This document shows positions 21,240 to 23,735 of a DNA stretch of 23,735 bases, piece after piece. Source of the stretch: Zeimonas sp041678445 (GTDB lineage: Bacteria; Pseudomonadota; Gammaproteobacteria; Burkholderiales; Burkholderiaceae_E); assembly GCA_041678445.1 (NCBI GenBank), contig JBAYOD010000020.1, positions 1 through 23,735 of the forward strand. The letters run 5' to 3'. Each line of letters begins with the position of its first letter. Position 1 is the stretch's first letter. The notes beneath the pieces are model-generated. The model had not been told where the DNA came from. It saw only the letters and a list, made by a program, of their open reading frames with translations, and did no database searches. Position numbers and translations under genes: made by a program.

Positions 21240-23615
21240 ATGTCTGCATCAAGCCTCAAGCGTGTCCTGGTCCTGCTGCTGGCGCTCGCCTGGTCGTCCC
21301 TTGCGCTTGCCCAGCCCGGGCCGGCAGCCGGCGCGGTACGGGTCGAAGCCGTCGAAGTCGAGCTGGTCGCCGAACATGGCGCCGCGCGGCCGGGGCAGCC
21401 GCTGACGCTGGGTCTGCGGATTGCCCACGATGCCGGTTGGCACACGTACTGGCGCAATCCCGGCGATTCCGGGCTGGCCACTGAGCTGGCGCTGACGCTT
21501 CCCGAAGGGTTTTCGGCCGGCCCGATCCAGTGGCCGGCACCCTGGCGGCTGTTCATTCCCCCGCTGGCCAACTACGGCTACGAAGACGAGATCGTGCTGC
21601 CGCTCGAAGTCGACGTACCGGCAGAGTTGCCGGCCGGTCCGGTCCGGATCACCGGCAAGGCTTTCTGGCTGATGTGCCACGAACTGTGCATTCCGGGAGA
21701 GGCCGAGCTCGCACTGAGCCTGCCGGTGGCGGCTGCCGACGCGCCGCCACCGGCGTCGCGCCACGCGGCATTGTTCGCAGCGGCTCGTGCCCGGATGCCG
21801 ACCCAGCGTCTGCCGGTGACCGCTTCGATGCAGGGCGACCGGTTGTCGATCGGTTTCGATGCGGCACTGGCCGGGGCCGAGTTCTTCCCGTACCGGGAAG
21901 GGTTGATCGGCAACGCGGCGCCGCAGGTTCTCTACCGGATCGATGACGGTGACGAGCGCCCGGCACGCCGTCTCGAAATCCTGCTCAGCGACGATGGGCG
22001 CGCGGCAGCCGTGACCGCTGCTGGCCTGGCCGGCGCGGCGGAGGGCGTCCTGGTCGCCGGTGATCAGGTCTTCGAACTGCAGCCGGTGGCGGCGGCCGCG
22101 TCGCTGGCCGGCGGCAGCGAAATTTCACGGGTGGCCGGCGCGCCACCCGCCCGCGGCCGGTCGGAGGGCGCCGGTCTGCTGTCGTTCGGTCAGGCCTCGG
22201 GCGGCCCGACGTCGAACAGCCCCGGGCCGGCGGGCGGCGGCTGGGCGGCTGCGCTCGGCACAGCGGGCGCCGGGGCTGCCGCGGCCGGCGCCGCACCGTC
22301 GATGGCCGGCCTTTCGGGCAGCTTCGCTGGCTTGCTGTTCGCAGCCCTGTTCGCCGCGGTCGGCGGCCTGATCCTGAATCTGATGCCCTGCGTGTTTCCG
22401 GTGATCGGGCTCAAGGTGCTCGGTTATGCCCGGCATGGTGGTGGTGACCCGGCCGCGCGACGCGCCTCCCGCAACGGCGGCTTCGCTTTCGCGGCAGGGG
22501 TACTGATCTCGTTCTGGCTGCTGGCCGGGCTGCTGCTCGCGCTGCGCACCGCGGGCCAGGCGGCCGGCTGGGGCTTCCAGCTGCAGTCGCCCGGTTTCGT
22601 TGCCGCAATGGCGTTGCTGTTCGTCGTGATTGCCCTGAACTTCTCGGGAGTCTGGGAATTCGGCACCTCGATGACCCGGCTGGGACAGCTCGAGCATGGC
22701 CCGGCGGGTTCGCCTCGGCTGGGCGCCTTCGGTTCAGGCGTCCTCGCCGTGCTGGTGGCAACGCCCTGCACGGCGCCATTCATGGGCTCGGCGCTCGGCT
22801 ATACCCTGACGGCCAGTGTCGCCGAGACGCTGGTCGTGTTCACGGCGCTCGGCCTGGGCATGGCCTTGCCCTATCTGCTGCTCGGCCTGTTCCCGGCCTG
22901 GCTGCGCTGGTTGCCGCGGCCGGGGCGCTGGATGGAAAGTTTCCGGCAGGCACTGGCGTTTCCGATGTACGCGACGGCCGCCTGGCTGGCCTGGGTGCTC
23001 GGCCAGCAGGCCGGCATCGATGCCGCGCTGGCACTGGCGATCGGGGCCATTCTCGTCGGTTTCGCAGCCTGGCTCTACGGGCGCTTCGTCCAGCATGCCG
23101 GCGGCGCTGGCGCGGCGCCGGCTGCGGCGGCGCGGCGCCGGGCACTGGCGGGCGGCCTGGCCGTGCTGTCGCTGGCCGTCGGATTGCTGGTCGCCTGGCC
23201 GCAGGCGCGCGCGCCGGTGGCCGTTGGCGACGACTCGGTCGCGCCGTCCGCCGGGCTGGCCGTGGCCGACGCCGCTGCCTGGCGGCCGTGGTCGGTCCAG
23301 GCCGTCGAGGCGGCGCTGGCGGCCGGCCAGCCGGTGTTCGTCGATTTCACGGCGGCCTGGTGCGTCAGTTGCCAGGTGAACAAGCGGCTGGTCCTCGATC
23401 GCGACGCTGTCGTCGATGCGATGCGCGATGCCGGTGTGCTGCGGCTCAAGGCCGACTGGACCCGCCGCGATCCGGAAATCACCGCCGAACTGGCCCGCCA
23501 CGGGCGCAACGGCGTGCCGCTGTACCTGGTCTACGCGTCCGGTGCCGATTCACCCAGGGTGCTGCCCGAGTTGCTGACGGCGGGCATCGTGCTGAACGCG
23601 CTGGCCGGCCGCTGA
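21240..23615 (+). CDS. DsbD/ScsB-family protein-disulfide reductase
   Basis: The 791-residue inner-membrane protein passes reducing power from cytoplasmic thioredoxin to periplasmic proteins. A signal peptide spans about 1-24 (ALALA/Q). The periplasmic N-domain has WHTYWRNPGDSG and C146-x3-C150 (LMCHELC), the ScsB-like type. A Gly/Ala/Pro-rich linker (about 285-355) follows. The membrane domain with eight or so segments carries C384 (LMPCVFPVIG) and C510 (ATPCTAPFMG). The C-terminal thioredoxin-like domain has C708-V-S-C711 (AAWCVSC). ATG 21240 is chosen because it starts the signal peptide directly; an earlier in-frame ATG at 21183 adds an atypical leader. No clear ribosome site is seen. Confidence 0.92.
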   Translation: MSASSLKRVLVLLLALAWSSLALAQPGPAAGAVRVEAVEVELVAEHGAARPGQPLTLGLRIAHDAGWHTYWRNPGDSGLATELALTLPEGFSAGPIQWPAPWRLFIPPLANYGYEDEIVLPLEVDVPAELPAGPVRITGKAFWLMCHELCIPGEAELALSLPVAAADAPPPASRHAALFAAARARMPTQRLPVTASMQGDRLSIGFDAALAGAEFFPYREGLIGNAAPQVLYRIDDGDERPARRLEILLSDDGRAAAVTAAGLAGAAEGVLVAGDQVFELQPVAAAASLAGGSEISRVAGAPPARGRSEGAGLLSFGQASGGPTSNSPGPAGGGWAAALGTAGAGAAAAGAAPSMAGLSGSFAGLLFAALFAAVGGLILNLMPCVFPVIGLKVLGYARHGGGDPAARRASRNGGFAFAAGVLISFWLLAGLLLALRTAGQAAGWGFQLQSPGFVAAMALLFVVIALNFSGVWEFGTSMTRLGQLEHGPAGSPRLGAFGSGVLAVLVATPCTAPFMGSALGYTLTASVAETLVVFTALGLGMALPYLLLGLFPAWLRWLPRPGRWMESFRQALAFPMYATAAWLAWVLGQQAGIDAALALAIGAILVGFAAWLYGRFVQHAGGAGAAPAAAARRRALAGGLAVLSLAVGLLVAWPQARAPVAVGDDSVAPSAGLAVADAAAWRPWSVQAVEAALAAGQPVFVDFTAAWCVSCQVNKRLVLDRDAVVDAMRDAGVLRLKADWTRRDPEITAELARHGRNGVPLYLVYASGADSPRVLPELLTAGIVLNALAGR

Positions 23616-23622
23616 GGCCGGC

Positions 23623-23735
23623 TGCGCCTCGCCGGCCGCACCTCGCCGGCCGCACCTCGCCGGCCGCACCTCGCCGGCCGCACCTCGCCGGCCGCACCTC
23701 GCCGGCCGCACCTCGCCGGCCGCACCTCGCCGGCT
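23623..23735. repeat. 14-bp GC-rich tandem repeat running off the window end
   Basis: One imperfect unit (23623-23636) is followed by seven perfect copies of CGCACCTCGCCGGC (23637-23734), each containing the palindrome GCCGGC. The array begins 8 bp after the dsbD-like stop and continues to the last base, so its true length is unknown. Confidence 0.95.

Overview
The window is a GC-rich chromosomal segment from a betaproteobacterium, most likely Burkholderiales. Three things point there: a small Trp-rich protein of the betaproteobacterial TIGR04438 type, the zapB-like/zapA/6S RNA order, and the general look of IlvD, Bfr, Lgt and LivHMGF. All names rest on motif and family recognition by eye; no database search was run.

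Positions 1-1003 look like the end of an integrated element lying against the 3' end of a tRNA-Thr(CGU) gene (1004-1079, minus). This stretch holds the tail of an unidentified gene, a ribbon-helix-helix (RHH) type regulator, and an unusual density of small DNA motifs: two abutting perfect palindromes, 10-bp-phased direct repeats, and a family of GTTAC-N3-GTAAC sites around the regulator. Beyond the tRNA the sequence is ordinary chromosome: an NAD-dependent epimerase-like gene whose stop codon lies inside the tRNA, a ferredoxin-type flavin reductase, a livHMGF branched-chain amino-acid/amide ABC transporter operon without its binding protein, a c551/c552-type cytochrome, a small membrane protein, ilvD, a divergent bfd and convergent bfr (iron storage and release), lgt, and a malonyl-CoA decarboxylase facing a class III CoA-transferase.

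The most interesting part is 14927-19314, a class I ribonucleotide reductase operon (nrdA, nrdB, glutaredoxin). Its promoter carries two NrdR boxes 31 bp apart. Its leader is a cobalamin riboswitch that begins about where transcription should start. Downstream of the riboswitch an 11-bp complementary segment could pair across the GTG start codon of nrdA. The operon thus appears to be controlled by dNTP status through NrdR and by cobalamin, as expected if a B12-dependent (class II) reductase exists elsewhere in the genome. The proteins are also unusual. NrdA has about 57 extra residues between the radical-site cysteine and its redox partner. NrdB has E-x3-H (or E-x-H) where the family has the metal-binding E-x2-H. 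With the small glutaredoxin this resembles phage-style nrdA-nrdB-nrdC cassettes.

The right end holds a TSUP-family permease, 6S RNA, zapA and a zapB-like gene whose promoter predicts a leaderless mRNA, then a DsbD/ScsB-type thiol-disulfide reductase. A 14-bp GC-rich tandem repeat runs off the window end.
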